DNA of 22,263 nucleotides from Gemmatimonadota bacterium (GTDB taxonomy: Bacteria; Gemmatimonadota; Gemmatimonadetes; Longimicrobiales; Gaopeijiaceae): the NCBI GenBank assembly GCA_003567615.1, contig PWZC01000103.1, positions 1-22,263 on the forward strand, given 5' to 3'. Of the stretch, positions 13,652 through 22,263 are shown piece by piece. The notes under the pieces are model-generated. The model was not told where the DNA came from. It saw nothing but the letters and a program-made list of their open reading frames with translations, and ran no database searches. Position numbers and translations under genes: made by a program. How positions within the stretch are numbered: the stretch's first letter is position 1; each line of letters begins with the position of its first letter.

Positions 13652-14994
13652 GGCAGGCCCGAGGGGGGGTATGGATGCTGGTCGCGGGGATGGCCCTGGG
13701 CGGCACGGCCCACGGACAGGAGCCCCCACTCACCCTCGAGCGAGCGTTGTCCCTGGCGCGAGAGCACAGCCCGGCACTGGTCCGCGCGGCCGCCGATGAA
13801 CGGGGTGCGGAGGGTGCGTCCGCGGCAGCACGGTCCGGCCGTAGACCGACGATCGACGTCGATGTACTCCACCTCCGGTTCCGCGACCCGCCGTCTCTTG
13901 CGCTGGGTACGGCGGGGCGGTTCGCGCCGATCCCCACGTCCGGTACCCTCATGCATCTCGGCCTGCTTCAGCCCCTCTACACGGGCGGGCGTGTCGGGGG
14001 GGCGGTCGCTGCCGCCGATTGGGGCACGCGGGCGGCAGCCGCCACGTACGAAGCCGTGGAGGTGGAGCTGACGGCAGAGGTCGCCCGAGCGCACGACAAC
14101 GCCCTCCTGGCCGAGGCGATGCTGGACGTGGCGGAGGAGGCCGTGCGGGTTCTCGAAGCGGCGCTCACCCTGGCCGAGGATCACCACGCCGCGGGGACCG
14201 TCGCACGACTGGATGTTCTTCGAGCCGAAACGCGGCTGGCCGAAGCGAAGCAGAAGATGCGGGCGGCCGCCGAAGTCGTGATCGCCACCCGTGATGGGCT
14301 CCTGGTTTCGATCGGGCTGGATCACGCCGCCCGTCCCGGCGTGGTGGGCCTCCTCGCGCCCGCCCGGATCACCCTCGACCCCACGACGGTTGAGGAGCTC
14401 CTTTCCCGGGCGCGGGAGGATCGGCCTGAGCTGCGGGCGCTGGCTGCGGGCGCCGAAGCCTCCCGCCAGAAGGCTCAGGTGGCGAGGGCGCAGCGCACGC
14501 CCACGGCAGGCCTCTACCTCGGCGGTCTCGCGACTCGCCCGGAGCTCGTCACCGGTGACCGCGGATGGAGCACCGACCTGGTCGCGGGTCTCGTGGTGAC
14601 CTGGTCCCTTTTCGACTTTGGGAGAAGCGAGGCCCAAGCCGAGATTGCTCTCGCGGAAGCCGAAGCACTGGGCGCGGATGCGCGGGGATCGGCGGAGCTG
14701 GCAACCGCCCGTGTGCACCAGCAGATGCGGAATCTCGCGCGTGCCGAACTGGACATCGCTGCCGGGAGGGAGAACGTGCAGCGAGCGGAGCGGGCCCTGG
14801 CCATTGCCCAGGATCGCTACGCGGACGGGGTCGGGATCCAGCTCGAGGTGTTCGAGGCGGAGGCCGACCTTTCCCGCGTCCGCGGCGCGCTCCTCGTGGC
14901 CATCCACGACCACCGAGTCGCGGCGATCGAGCTGCACCGCACCGCCGGACTTGCGGTGGACCCAACGCTTCTTACTCCGGGGGGGCAGCAATGA
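13648..14994 (+). CDS. TolC-family outer membrane efflux protein
   Basis: The 448-residue product starts at ATG 13648, which gives a signal peptide (MLVAGMALGGTAHGQ) and lies eight bases after GGAGA; the frame is open further upstream but without a signal. Two OEP repeats follow: LTLERALSLAREHSPALVRA and the long helices around LGLLQPLYTGGRVGGAV, then LSRAREDRPELRALAAGAEA with VTWSLFDFGRSEAQ. The final helix has YADGVGIQLEVFEAEADLS. These are the alternating beta-barrel strands and alpha-barrel helices of TolC trimers, the outer membrane duct of tripartite exporters. Its stop overlaps the adaptor start (ATGA). The cargo is unknown. Confidence 0.88.
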   Translation: MRQARGGVWMLVAGMALGGTAHGQEPPLTLERALSLAREHSPALVRAAADERGAEGASAAARSGRRPTIDVDVLHLRFRDPPSLALGTAGRFAPIPTSGTLMHLGLLQPLYTGGRVGGAVAAADWGTRAAAATYEAVEVELTAEVARAHDNALLAEAMLDVAEEAVRVLEAALTLAEDHHAAGTVARLDVLRAETRLAEAKQKMRAAAEVVIATRDGLLVSIGLDHAARPGVVGLLAPARITLDPTTVEELLSRAREDRPELRALAAGAEASRQKAQVARAQRTPTAGLYLGGLATRPELVTGDRGWSTDLVAGLVVTWSLFDFGRSEAQAEIALAEAEALGADARGSAELATARVHQQMRNLARAELDIAAGRENVQRAERALAIAQDRYADGVGIQLEVFEAEADLSRVRGALLVAIHDHRVAAIELHRTAGLAVDPTLLTPGGQQ

Positions 14995-15956
14995 GACAGG
15001 GACTGGGGATCGGGCTGGTTGTCCTAGTCGTGCTCGCGGGCATCGCCGCCTTCGGCTGGTGGATGTACGAGCGCGCCCGTGGAGACGGGATCCCGGAGGG
15101 GATCATCGTAGCGAGCGGACGGGTGGAGGCCCGTGAGACACGCGTGGCGGCGGCCGCGGGGGGCCGGGTGCTCCAGGTGCTTGTCGAGGAGGGGGACGTG
15201 GTCCAGGAAGGAGACGTCCTCGTCGAGCTGGACCGCCGCTCGGTGGAAGCCGGGATCGCGGCTGCAGAAGCGGCGTACGCGGCGGCGCGGGCGAACGTGA
15301 CGGCCACCCAGGGCCGCATCGCCGCCCTGGAGAGCCAGGCCGATCTTGCCCGCACCGAGGCCGAGCGATCTCGGAGACTTCTCGCTCGCGACGCCGTCTC
15401 GCGCCAGACGGTGGACCTGGCGGAGTCCACTCGGGCTCAGCTCGAGAACGAGATGGAGGCCGCTCGGGCAGGACTGGACCTCGCACGTCGGCAGGCCGAC
15501 GCCGCCCGCGCCGAGATCCGGGCCATCGAGGTGCGCCTCAGCGAGGCGACGGTCCATTCGCCGGTGTCAGGGGTGGTGCAGTCGAAGCTATTGCGGCAGG
15601 GGGAGATGGCCGCTCCCGGCATGACCCTGCTTCGACTCCTCGAGCGGGACGAGGTGACGTTGCGGGTCTACCTCCCCATCGCCTCCGCCCAGCGGGTGCG
15701 ACCGGGGATGGAAGCGCGTGCCTACGTGGAGGGGATCGAGGGCACCCACGTGCCGGGTGCCGTGGAACGCCTCTCGGAGGAGGCCGAGTTCACTCCTCGG
15801 GACGTGCACATGCCCGACGACCGGACGACCCTGGTCATCGCCGCCAGTTTGCGCTTCCCGAACCTCGACGGACTGCTCAAGAACGGCTTTCCCGCCGACG
15901 TCTTCATCCGCTGGGACCCTGCCGTCCCCTGGCCTGGGCGTCGCCCATGGCAGTGA
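14991..15956 (+). CDS. HlyD-family periplasmic adaptor, YbhG-like
   Basis: This 321-residue membrane fusion protein has one N-terminal membrane anchor (GLVVLVVLAGIAAFGWWM, about 8-25). The first half of the barrel-sandwich hybrid domain follows (VASGRVEARETRVAAAAGG, VLVEEGDVVQEGDVLVELD), then a long coiled-coil hairpin (about 85-185; Ala/Arg/Glu-rich heptads). The second half-motif is ATVHSPVSGVVQSKLLRQGE, and a beta-barrel part (VTLRVYLPIASAQRVRPGM) comes next. It would link the ABC permeases to the TolC-type duct. It overlaps the neighbours by 4 and 10 bases, so the operon is tight. Length and order match the E. coli ybhG-ybhFSR arrangement. Confidence 0.88.
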   Translation: MRQGLGIGLVVLVVLAGIAAFGWWMYERARGDGIPEGIIVASGRVEARETRVAAAAGGRVLQVLVEEGDVVQEGDVLVELDRRSVEAGIAAAEAAYAAARANVTATQGRIAALESQADLARTEAERSRRLLARDAVSRQTVDLAESTRAQLENEMEAARAGLDLARRQADAARAEIRAIEVRLSEATVHSPVSGVVQSKLLRQGEMAAPGMTLLRLLERDEVTLRVYLPIASAQRVRPGMEARAYVEGIEGTHVPGAVERLSEEAEFTPRDVHMPDDRTTLVIAASLRFPNLDGLLKNGFPADVFIRWDPAVPWPGRRPWQ

Positions 15957-17929
15957 TCGCTCCCGCCCATCCCCCGGCCGGGACTGCCGGGGGCGCCAGG
16001 ACCGTCCCGGCGGTCCGGACCGACGCCCTCCGCCGTTCCTTCCGCAAGGTCGAGGCGGTGGGGGGTGTGGATCTCGAGGTCCGCCGCGGAGAGATTTTCG
16101 GGCTCGTCGGGCCGGATGGGGCGGGGAAGACCACCCTCATCCAGATGCTCTGCGGGATCCTGGATCCCACCGGGGGAAGCGCCTCCGTGCTCGGCTTCGA
16201 CACCGTCCGTGACGCCGCCCGCCTGGGCCAACGGATCGGGTACATGTCGCAGGTCTTCTCCCAGTACGGCGACCTCTCGGTCGAGGAGAACATCGAGTTT
16301 TTCGCGGACCTGCGCTTCCTGCCACGGAAGGCGCGAATGGACCGCACTGAGCGGCTCCTGGAGTTCAGCCGACTCGCGCCCTTCTCGGGGCGCCTAGCCA
16401 GGCGACTCTCTGGCGGGATGCAGAAGAAGCTCGCCCTCTGCACCACCCTCGTCCACGACCCGGAGATCCTCTTCCTGGATGAGCCGACGACCGGGGTCGA
16501 CCCCGTCTCGAGGCGCGACTTCTGGGAGATCGTCTACGACTTCCTGCGAGAAGGGGTAACCGTATTCCTCGCGACCCCCTACCTGGACGAGGCGGAGCGC
16601 TGCGAGAGGGTGGCACTCATGCACGAGGGGCAGATCCTGGCCGTGGACACGCCGGACGCGCTGAAGGAGCAGATGGGCGGAGAGGTGGCGGCGTTTCGAA
16701 CCCCGGAGGTTGGGCGGGCTCTGACGGCACTCAGGGTGGATCCCGAGGTCCGTGACGCGCAGGTGTTCGGACGTTCCGTGCATGCGCGGCTGGAGGATTC
16801 GTCCTCGCATCCCCGCGTGGCGGCCCGACTCAGGACCACCGGGGTGGAGCTCGACGACGCCCGGGCGATCGAGCCCTCCCTCGAGGACGTGTTCATCTCG
16901 CTGCTCGGGCCTGGCCGTGCTCCGGCAGCTGTGCCGGCGAACGTGGGGTACGAGCCCACGCTTCCGAAGGCGACCAGTCTGCCGGTAGCGCCCGGTCCGG
17001 CATTGGAGATCGACGGGCTGACACGCCACTTCGGGGAGTTCGTCGCGGTGGACCGGCTCTCCTTCGCGGTTCCCCAGGGGGAGGTGTTTGGATTCCTCGG
17101 ACCCAACGGCTCGGGGAAGTCCACCACCATCCGCATGCTGACGGGTGTCCTTGCGCCAACCGACGGGACGGCGCGCGTGGGCGGGTTCGATCTTCGAAGG
17201 GAGCCCCACCGGATTCGGCCCATCCTCGGATACATGTCCCAGCGGTTCTCCCTCTACGACGATCTCACGGTCGGTGAGAACCTGGACTTCTTCGCGGGCC
17301 TGTACGGCGTGCCCTCCCGCTTGGTCCCCGACCGCAAGCGCCGGGCGCTCTCGAGGGTGGGGCTGGATGCGCGGGAGACGACGTCGACCGGGGATCTCCC
17401 GGGCGGACTCAAGCAGCGGCTGGCCCTCGCCTCGGCGATTCTACACGAGCCCCGGATCCTGCTGCTGGACGAGCCGACATCGGGTGTGGACCCCGTCTCC
17501 CGCCGTCAGTTCTGGGACCTCATCTTCGAGCTGGCGGGGACCGGCGTCACCGTCCTGGTCACCACGCACTACATGGACGAGGCGGAGCGTTGCGGCCGGC
17601 TGGCGATGATCGATCGGGGCCGGCTCCTCGCCCTGGGAGCGCCGGACGAGCTCCGTCAGACGGTGGGGGGTCGGTTGGTTGAGGTCACGGTGGATGCCCC
17701 CATCCCCGCCCTCCGGATCGTGCGGGACCTCCCCGGCGTCCGGCAAGGCACGCTGTATGGAGCGCGGCTCCACGTTCTGCTCGACGACATCGATGATTCG
17801 GCGCTGCATGCGGCGCTCGTCCAGGCCGGCCACCCGGTCCGTCGGATCACTGAGGTGCCCCTGGCGATGGAGGACGTCTTCGCGGCTCTGCTCGGGGATA
17901 CGCCGGCGGGGAAAGGGAGGCCTCGATGA
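15947..17929 (+). CDS. ybhF: double ABC-transporter ATPase, YbhF-like
   Basis: The 660-residue cytoplasmic protein holds two nucleotide-binding domains. NBD1 has Walker A GPDGAGKTT (55-63), signature LSGGM (154-158) and Walker B LFLDEP (175-180). NBD2 has GPNGSGKST (385-393), signature LPGGL (484-488), LLLDEP (505-510) and switch His541 (VTTHYMDEAERC). NBD1 has Pro211 where the switch histidine belongs (LATPYLDEAERC), and NBD2 has a degenerate signature. E. coli YbhF, as I remember it, shows the same asymmetry (GPDGAGKTT, a non-His switch in NBD1, LPLGF in NBD2), which supports the assignment. Such proteins energise drug or cation export through a YbhS/YbhR permease pair. The Ala/Pro-rich linker at about 320-350 joins the domains. 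Confidence 0.92.
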   Translation: MAVIAPAHPPAGTAGGARTVPAVRTDALRRSFRKVEAVGGVDLEVRRGEIFGLVGPDGAGKTTLIQMLCGILDPTGGSASVLGFDTVRDAARLGQRIGYMSQVFSQYGDLSVEENIEFFADLRFLPRKARMDRTERLLEFSRLAPFSGRLARRLSGGMQKKLALCTTLVHDPEILFLDEPTTGVDPVSRRDFWEIVYDFLREGVTVFLATPYLDEAERCERVALMHEGQILAVDTPDALKEQMGGEVAAFRTPEVGRALTALRVDPEVRDAQVFGRSVHARLEDSSSHPRVAARLRTTGVELDDARAIEPSLEDVFISLLGPGRAPAAVPANVGYEPTLPKATSLPVAPGPALEIDGLTRHFGEFVAVDRLSFAVPQGEVFGFLGPNGSGKSTTIRMLTGVLAPTDGTARVGGFDLRREPHRIRPILGYMSQRFSLYDDLTVGENLDFFAGLYGVPSRLVPDRKRRALSRVGLDARETTSTGDLPGGLKQRLALASAILHEPRILLLDEPTSGVDPVSRRQFWDLIFELAGTGVTVLVTTHYMDEAERCGRLAMIDRGRLLALGAPDELRQTVGGRLVEVTVDAPIPALRIVRDLPGVRQGTLYGARLHVLLDDIDDSALHAALVQAGHPVRRITEVPLAMEDVFAALLGDTPAGKGRPR

Positions 17930-19047
17930 GAACCCGCGTGCTTCCCGTCGTCCGCAAGGAGTTCCGGGAGATCCGGCGGGACCGGCTCCTGATCTCGGTC
18001 GTCGTGGCCGCCCCAGTCGTGTTCCTCTTCCTCTTCGGCTACGCGCTCAGCCTGGACATCGAGGGCGTTCCGATGGGGGTCCTGGACCTGGACCGGTCCA
18101 CCAGGAGCGCGGAGTTCGTAGAAGCGTTCCACAACATGGACGAGTTCGAGGTTCGGGCCCGGCCGGGCAGCGAGCGGGAGGTCGCTGAGCTCCTGGATGC
18201 CGGGGCGGTCCGGATCGCGCTCGTGATCCCGCCGGGGTTCGGCCGCGAGTTGGAGGCCGGCCGTACCGCCCAGGCGCAGACACTCATCGACGGGAGCCTC
18301 GCGCCCCGGGCCATCGTGGTCCGGAACAACGTGGACGCCACGACGGCGGCGTTCGTGGTGCGCCAGGTTCGCGAGCGGTCCGGGGGCATCTCTGCGCAGG
18401 TCGGGATCGAAGTGACTCCGCGCGTCTGGTACAACGAGTCCCTGACCAGTGCCACCTTCATCGTGCCCGGACTCTTCGCAGTGATCCTGATGGCGTTCCC
18501 TCCGCTTCTCACCGCACTCGCGATCGTCCGCGAGAAGGAAAGTGGCTCGGTCCAGCAGATCTACGTCTCGCCGCTCCGCTCGTGGGAGTTCATCGCGGGA
18601 AAGATGCTGCCCTACGGACTCATCGCCTTCGGGCAGCTCGGGCTCCTCGTCGTGCTCGGCACGTGGTGGTTCGACCTCCCCTTCCGCGGGAGCGCCCCGC
18701 TAGTACTTGCCGGGGCTGCGGTCTACGTGCTCTGTGCCGTGGGGATCGGACTCCTCATCTCGGCCGTCACGCGGAGCCAGGTCGTGGCCATCCTGCTCGC
18801 CGCGATCATCACGATCATGCCGAGCTTCCTCTTCTCTGGGTTCCTGTATCCGATCTCATCGATGCCAGAGGGGTCGCAGTGGCGGACTGCGATCTTCCCC
18901 GCACGCTACTTCACGGACGTGAGCCGGGACTCGTTCCTCAAAGGAGCGGGGTGGATGGAGCTCTGGCCGGAGCTGGTCATCCTCACGGTCTACACGGCCG
19001 TCGTGTTCGCGGCGGCATCCCTGCTCTTCCGCAAGAAAGTGGCGTAG
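17926..19047 (+). CDS. ybhS: ABC-2 type permease, YbhS-like
   Basis: The 373-residue membrane subunit starts at the ATG overlapping the ATPase stop. It has the typical ABC-2 layout: an amphipathic start (VVRKEFREIRRDRLLI), membrane segment 1 (about 22-43), a periplasmic domain of about 130 residues (DLDRSTRSAEFVEAFHNMDE ...) and then five membrane segments from about 180. The family motif REKESGSVQQIYVSPLR is in the loop after segment 2. A terminal RKK-containing tail follows the last helix. It should pair with the next gene product as a heterodimer. Periplasmic residues give no hint of cargo. Confidence 0.9.
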   Translation: MRTRVLPVVRKEFREIRRDRLLISVVVAAPVVFLFLFGYALSLDIEGVPMGVLDLDRSTRSAEFVEAFHNMDEFEVRARPGSEREVAELLDAGAVRIALVIPPGFGRELEAGRTAQAQTLIDGSLAPRAIVVRNNVDATTAAFVVRQVRERSGGISAQVGIEVTPRVWYNESLTSATFIVPGLFAVILMAFPPLLTALAIVREKESGSVQQIYVSPLRSWEFIAGKMLPYGLIAFGQLGLLVVLGTWWFDLPFRGSAPLVLAGAAVYVLCAVGIGLLISAVTRSQVVAILLAAIITIMPSFLFSGFLYPISSMPEGSQWRTAIFPARYFTDVSRDSFLKGAGWMELWPELVILTVYTAVVFAAASLLFRKKVA

Positions 19048-19056
19048 GAGCTCGCG

Positions 19057-20175
19057 ATGTTCACGCGGCGCATCGGCGCGATGATTCGCAAGGAATTCCG
19101 GCAGTTCTTCCGGGATCCGGTGCTCCTCATCCTCGTCCTCTGGCTCTATACGGCCGAGGTGATCATCTGCGCTACTGCCCTCAGCTTCGACCTGGACAAC
19201 GAAGTGATCGCGGTGCTGGACCTGGATCGGTCCCGGGCCAGCCTGGCTCTTGCGGAGCGCTTCGATCGATCGCCCACCTTCGAGGTCCGACACCATCCGA
19301 GCACCGAGGGTGAGGTGAGGCGCCTCCTGGACCGCGGGGAGGCCCGCCTGGCCCTCACGTTCCCGGAACGGTACGGGAAGGACCTCGACCGTGACGGTGC
19401 CGCGGAGGTGCAGATCCTCGCAGACGGCACGAACTCCCTGATCGCACTCACTGCAGTCGGACAGGCTCGACGCCTGGCGGCTCACGCAACGGAGGAGATC
19501 CTCCGGGAGCAGGGAGTCGGTTCCACGGAGGGGCCCTGGATCGACAACCGCGTGCGCGTCTGGTACAACCCGGGCCTCGAGTTCGTCTTCTCCGTCGTGA
19601 TCTCGATGATCGCCCTGGGGGCGTTCATCGTGGGAGCGATCCTGCCCACGGCGGGGATCGTCAAGGAGAAGGAACGCGGGACCATCGAGCAGCTTCTGGT
19701 GTCACCGCTCCGGCCCGTGGAGCTTCTCCTGGCCAAAGTCGTGCCCACGATGGTGATCGGGCTTCTGGCGCTGGGCCCGAGCGTCCTGATCGCCTTCGCG
19801 TTCGGCCTCCCCCTGCATGGGAGCCCCGTCACGCTGGCCGCCTTCTCGTTCGCCTTCCTCTTGAGTGCCGTATCGATCGGGGTGCTCATCGCGAGCGCGG
19901 TACGCACGCTGCAACAGGCGCTCTTCGTGGTTCTCTTCGTCCTCTTCCCCGTTCTCTTCCTCTCGGGCACGATCACCCCAATCGAAAGCATGCCGAGCGT
20001 GCTACAAATGGTTTCCCTCCTGAGTCCCGTGCGGCACTACATGGACGCACTCCTCGGGATCTTCCTCAAGGGGAACGGGTTCGCCGTCCTCTGGCCCCAG
20101 CTCCTCTGGCTGCTGGGGCTGGGTGCGGCCCTGTTCGGGACGGGGCTCACGCTTTTCCGTAGGCGGCTCGCGTGA
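19057..20175 (+). CDS. ybhR: ABC-2 type permease, YbhR-like
   Basis: The 372-residue partner permease starts nine bases after the previous stop with GGAG upstream. The layout repeats that of its neighbour: MIRKEFRQFFRDPVLLILVL, first helix, periplasmic domain (VLDLDRSRASLALAERFDRS ...), then five helices with the loop motif KEKERGTIEQLLVSPLRPVE. The ends differ (TLFRRRLA), and overall similarity to the preceding permease is moderate, as expected for an old duplication. It is the last gene of the exporter operon; the next gene (20245-21213) converges on it with a gap of about 70 bases and no obvious strong terminator. Confidence 0.9.
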   Translation: MFTRRIGAMIRKEFRQFFRDPVLLILVLWLYTAEVIICATALSFDLDNEVIAVLDLDRSRASLALAERFDRSPTFEVRHHPSTEGEVRRLLDRGEARLALTFPERYGKDLDRDGAAEVQILADGTNSLIALTAVGQARRLAAHATEEILREQGVGSTEGPWIDNRVRVWYNPGLEFVFSVVISMIALGAFIVGAILPTAGIVKEKERGTIEQLLVSPLRPVELLLAKVVPTMVIGLLALGPSVLIAFAFGLPLHGSPVTLAAFSFAFLLSAVSIGVLIASAVRTLQQALFVVLFVLFPVLFLSGTITPIESMPSVLQMVSLLSPVRHYMDALLGIFLKGNGFAVLWPQLLWLLGLGAALFGTGLTLFRRRLA

Positions 20176-20244
20176 CAGCCGCCCGCATCCAGGTCCGGCC
20201 GGGAAGCCCGCTTCCCCTCGGCGTCCGCGACTGCTGCGACGGGT

Positions 20245-21213
20245 TCAACTTCGCCGTCTTGCCATGTCACGCCTACCACACCCATGGCCCGTGGGCCCTG
20301 TGACGGGGGCGTCGGCGGAGCGGATCTGCGTGCCGCTTGGAGGAGAAGCGTCCCGCTGAACGAGCCCGACCCCCGCAAGGATCAGGACAGTTCCAACTGC
20401 GTGAGTCCATCCGAGCCGCTCCTCGAAGAATAGTGCGCCGGCCACGAGCGCAAGGACAGGGACCAGGAAGGTGAAGACGTTCGCCCGGTTCAGCTCGACC
20501 TCCTCCAGTACTTCGAACCACAGCCAGAATGCGACCGCGGTACCCGGAACGGCGAGAGCCAGGAGGACCCCCACGAACTGAAGGGACCAGTCGACGGTGG
20601 TGAGATCCTCGGTCAGAAAGGACAACCCAGCCAGTGGCAGCGCTCCCACGAGGAGCTGGAACCCCATGGCCATGAGCGGGTCGACCCGACCTCCAAGGCC
20701 GCTGATGGCCACGTTACCGACGGCCACACCGAACGCGGCGAGGAGGACATATGCGTTTCCGAGCGTATAGCCTTCGATGCCGCCCCCAGAGAACCCCGCC
20801 CAGCCGATCACGGCCATGCCGCCGAAGCCGGTGAGCATCCCGATCTTCCCGAACACCCTCAAGCGCTCTCCCAAAAAAAGGTAGGCGAGGACCGCCGCGA
20901 GCAGCGGCTGCGTGTTGGAAAGAACGGTCGCGAGGCCCGGCAAGATGAACTCGGCAGCGTGAAACATCCCGAGGAATCCGAGGGTTGTGGCCCCGAGGCC
21001 CACGACAACAACCAGTGCCCATGAGCGAACGTCCCGAGGGACGGGCCGACGGGACACGGCGCCCAACACCAGGAGAAAAACGCCCGCGACGGTAGCCCGC
21101 ATGGCCGCGAACGCCATATGGGGCGCCAGATCGAGGCCCACGGTGATCAAGGGAAAGCACGCGGCCCACAGGGCCATCACCGCGACGAGCCGGAGGGCGG
21201 CTCCGGCGTTCAT
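20245..21213 (-). CDS. EamA/DMT-superfamily permease
   Basis: The 322-residue protein has ten hydrophobic segments in two EamA repeats: repeat 1 from LRLVAVMALWAACFPLITVG to AVLAYLFLGERLRVFGKIGM, and repeat 2 from AYVLLAAFGVAVGNVAISGL to LVAGALFFEERLGWTHAVGT. FLGERL and FFEERLG are the usual ends of helices 4 and 9. These permeases export or exchange small metabolites; the substrate cannot be inferred. I chose ATG 21213; a GTG at 21246 would add 11 residues with no better ribosome site. A tail of about 30 polar residues follows the last helix. It appears unconnected to the copper genes. Confidence 0.82.
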   Translation of the reverse strand: MNAGAALRLVAVMALWAACFPLITVGLDLAPHMAFAAMRATVAGVFLLVLGAVSRRPVPRDVRSWALVVVVGLGATTLGFLGMFHAAEFILPGLATVLSNTQPLLAAVLAYLFLGERLRVFGKIGMLTGFGGMAVIGWAGFSGGGIEGYTLGNAYVLLAAFGVAVGNVAISGLGGRVDPLMAMGFQLLVGALPLAGLSFLTEDLTTVDWSLQFVGVLLALAVPGTAVAFWLWFEVLEEVELNRANVFTFLVPVLALVAGALFFEERLGWTHAVGTVLILAGVGLVQRDASPPSGTQIRSADAPVTGPTGHGCGRRDMARRRS

Positions 21214-21319
21214 CACGCCCCCGCTCGCGGCCGAGAGCGCCGGCACCTACGCCGAAGAGGTGCCCGAATACACCAAGCATCAGGCAGGGTCCTCGCACTC
21301 CCTACTCGGGTGAGGCCCT

Positions 21320-22263
21320 TCAGAGGAAGTCGCTCCGGACCCCCAGCGCCTCGTCCGTCCGTCGGATGGAGGCCTCTCCATCCCGCTCCGTCCCGCCAAG
21401 CGCCCGGATGGCGTCGATCGTCTCCGGAACGACGATCGCCTGGTTGTCCACCTGGTACGCGTAGAAGAGCTCCCGCCCCTCGACGGTGAGGATATCCTCC
21501 CAGATCGCCACCTCCCACATGTCCCCCCGGGGCCGCCCGATCTCCTTCATGACCTCGGCGGTCACGTTCAGGGCGGAGATCCCTTCGTCCGCTCGAATGA
21601 AGGCGATCCTCGGGACGGCCCGAAACGCCTCCAGGATCTCGTCTCGGTTCGCGGCTCGGGTGAGCTCGACCACCCAGTGATGGAGGTGGGCCACGTTCTG
21701 GGGCGCCTTCGAGGCCATGGTCACCACGTCGAGGTCCGGGATCACGGTCTTCGCATCGGGCCCCTGGTGGCTCGGGATTTCAGGCTCCGGGACCATCGTG
21801 TTCATGATCCCACCCTTGTGACTCTCCCAGGGATCGGTGGCCCGCCTCTGGAGGACGCCCCGGGCCCGCTGGAGGAGACCGGCGTTACGCAGGGCCAGAA
21901 GAGTCCGCACCGTGGACGTGGTGTTGCACGAAACGACCCGGGTCATCCGGCGCTCCAGCGCGGACTCGTAGTTTGCGCTTGCCACGAAGCTGTGGCCCGC
22001 GAGCTCGTGCTTCGCCCCACCCTGGAAGATCGCCCGAATCCCCACCTCTTCGTAGCGCGAACGGTTCTTCGCGTCGATTCCCTTGGGGGTACAGTCCACG
22101 ACCACGTCGGACTCCTCGAGGAGCGCGCCCATGGTGCCTCGGGGATCGAGTCCCGCAGCCTTCATCTCCTCAAGGGCTTCGTCGGTCGCTGCGAAGAGGG
22201 GGTATCCCCGCTTCACCGCGATCCGGGCTCGCCAGTCCGTCACCACATCACCGACGCCGACGA
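21320..22263 (-). CDS. type II (archaeal-type) glyceraldehyde-3-phosphate dehydrogenase, partial
   Basis: The coding frame reaches the right edge, so about the first 30 residues (with the GYGTIGKRVAD-type NAD(P)-binding motif) are missing. Visible landmarks match archaeal GAPDH: VVTDWRARIAVKRGYPLF, DVVVDCTPKGID, AIFQGGAKHE, the catalytic SCNTTSTVRTL with Cys encoded at 21928-21926, KGGIMNTMVPEPEIPSHQG, and the end NQAIVVPETIDAIRALGG with SIRRTDEALG. It interconverts glyceraldehyde-3-phosphate and 1,3-bisphosphoglycerate in central metabolism. This type is the rule in archaea and rarer in bacteria. No promoter is visible. It is a chromosomal housekeeping gene bordering the accessory block. Confidence 0.93.
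   Translation of the reverse strand, partial: VGVGDVVTDWRARIAVKRGYPLFAATDEALEEMKAAGLDPRGTMGALLEESDVVVDCTPKGIDAKNRSRYEEVGIRAIFQGGAKHELAGHSFVASANYESALERRMTRVVSCNTTSTVRTLLALRNAGLLQRARGVLQRRATDPWESHKGGIMNTMVPEPEIPSHQGPDAKTVIPDLDVVTMASKAPQNVAHLHHWVVELTRAANRDEILEAFRAVPRIAFIRADEGISALNVTAEVMKEIGRPRGDMWEVAIWEDILTVEGRELFYAYQVDNQAIVVPETIDAIRALGGTERDGEASIRRTDEALGVRSDFL

Noticed and set aside
13477..14991. Minus-strand open frame of 504 codons opposite the TolC-type gene
   Set aside because: It is low-complexity, His/Arg/Gly-rich and lies on the opposite strand of a clear gene; such mirror frames are common in high-GC DNA.
1..22263. CRISPR arrays, tRNA or rRNA genes, and phage defence clusters
   Set aside because: I saw no regularly spaced long repeats, cloverleaf-like sequence or rRNA motifs; the lone nuclease-fold protein is not enough to claim a defence system.

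Overview
The window is high-GC bacterial DNA with tightly packed, overlapping genes and strong Shine-Dalgarno sites. Codon use, an archaeal-type (type II) GAPDH, a geranylgeranyl-reductase-like flavoprotein and the tolC-ybhGFSR layout would fit Gemmatimonadota or a relative, but this placement is inference; no rRNA or tRNA marker is present.

Left edge (1-1734): mobile-element territory. It holds the start of a possible integrase or DNA-binding protein running off the left edge, a decayed IS91-type transposase remnant, and an IS5-family (IS427-like) element with an A8 frameshift site and a damaged C-terminus.

Copper block, plus strand (1861-7536): a triple direct-repeat operator, a Met/His-rich Spy/CpxP-like periplasmic protein, a CopC-CopD fusion, a relic of a SnoaL/NTF2-like gene, a Tat-exported CopA-type multicopper oxidase, CopB, an intact SnoaL-like secreted protein and a broken 48-codon ORF. 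Several junctions are GTGA or ATGA overlaps, so most of it is probably one transcript.

Minus-strand block (7545-11115): a CusS/CopS-like histidine kinase and CusR/CopR-like response regulator (overlapping by 4 bases), then a FAD-dependent reductase of the geranylgeranyl reductase family.

Divergent block (11328-20175): leftward, an overlapping trio of a DUF2933-like small membrane protein, an isoprenylcysteine-methyltransferase-like membrane protein and a putative PD-(D/E)XK nuclease-fold protein. Rightward, a receiver-like short ORF with a perfect Shine-Dalgarno, then a TolC-type outer membrane factor, a HlyD-type adaptor, a double ABC ATPase and two ABC-2 permeases (a YbhGFSR-type tripartite exporter).

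Right edge (20245-22263): an EamA/DMT permease and a type II GAPDH cut by the window end; these look like ordinary chromosomal genes.

The main unexpected signal is a shared cis-element. Three arrays of three TTCAY pentamers, each with exact 11-bp period, sit before the copper operon and, in mirror orientation, before both operons of the divergent block. This is the layout typical of OmpR/PhoB-class response regulators. It suggests that one regulator, plausibly the CopR-like protein encoded here, controls copper oxidation, the ABC exporter and the little-studied DUF2933/methyltransferase/nuclease-fold trio as one regulon.
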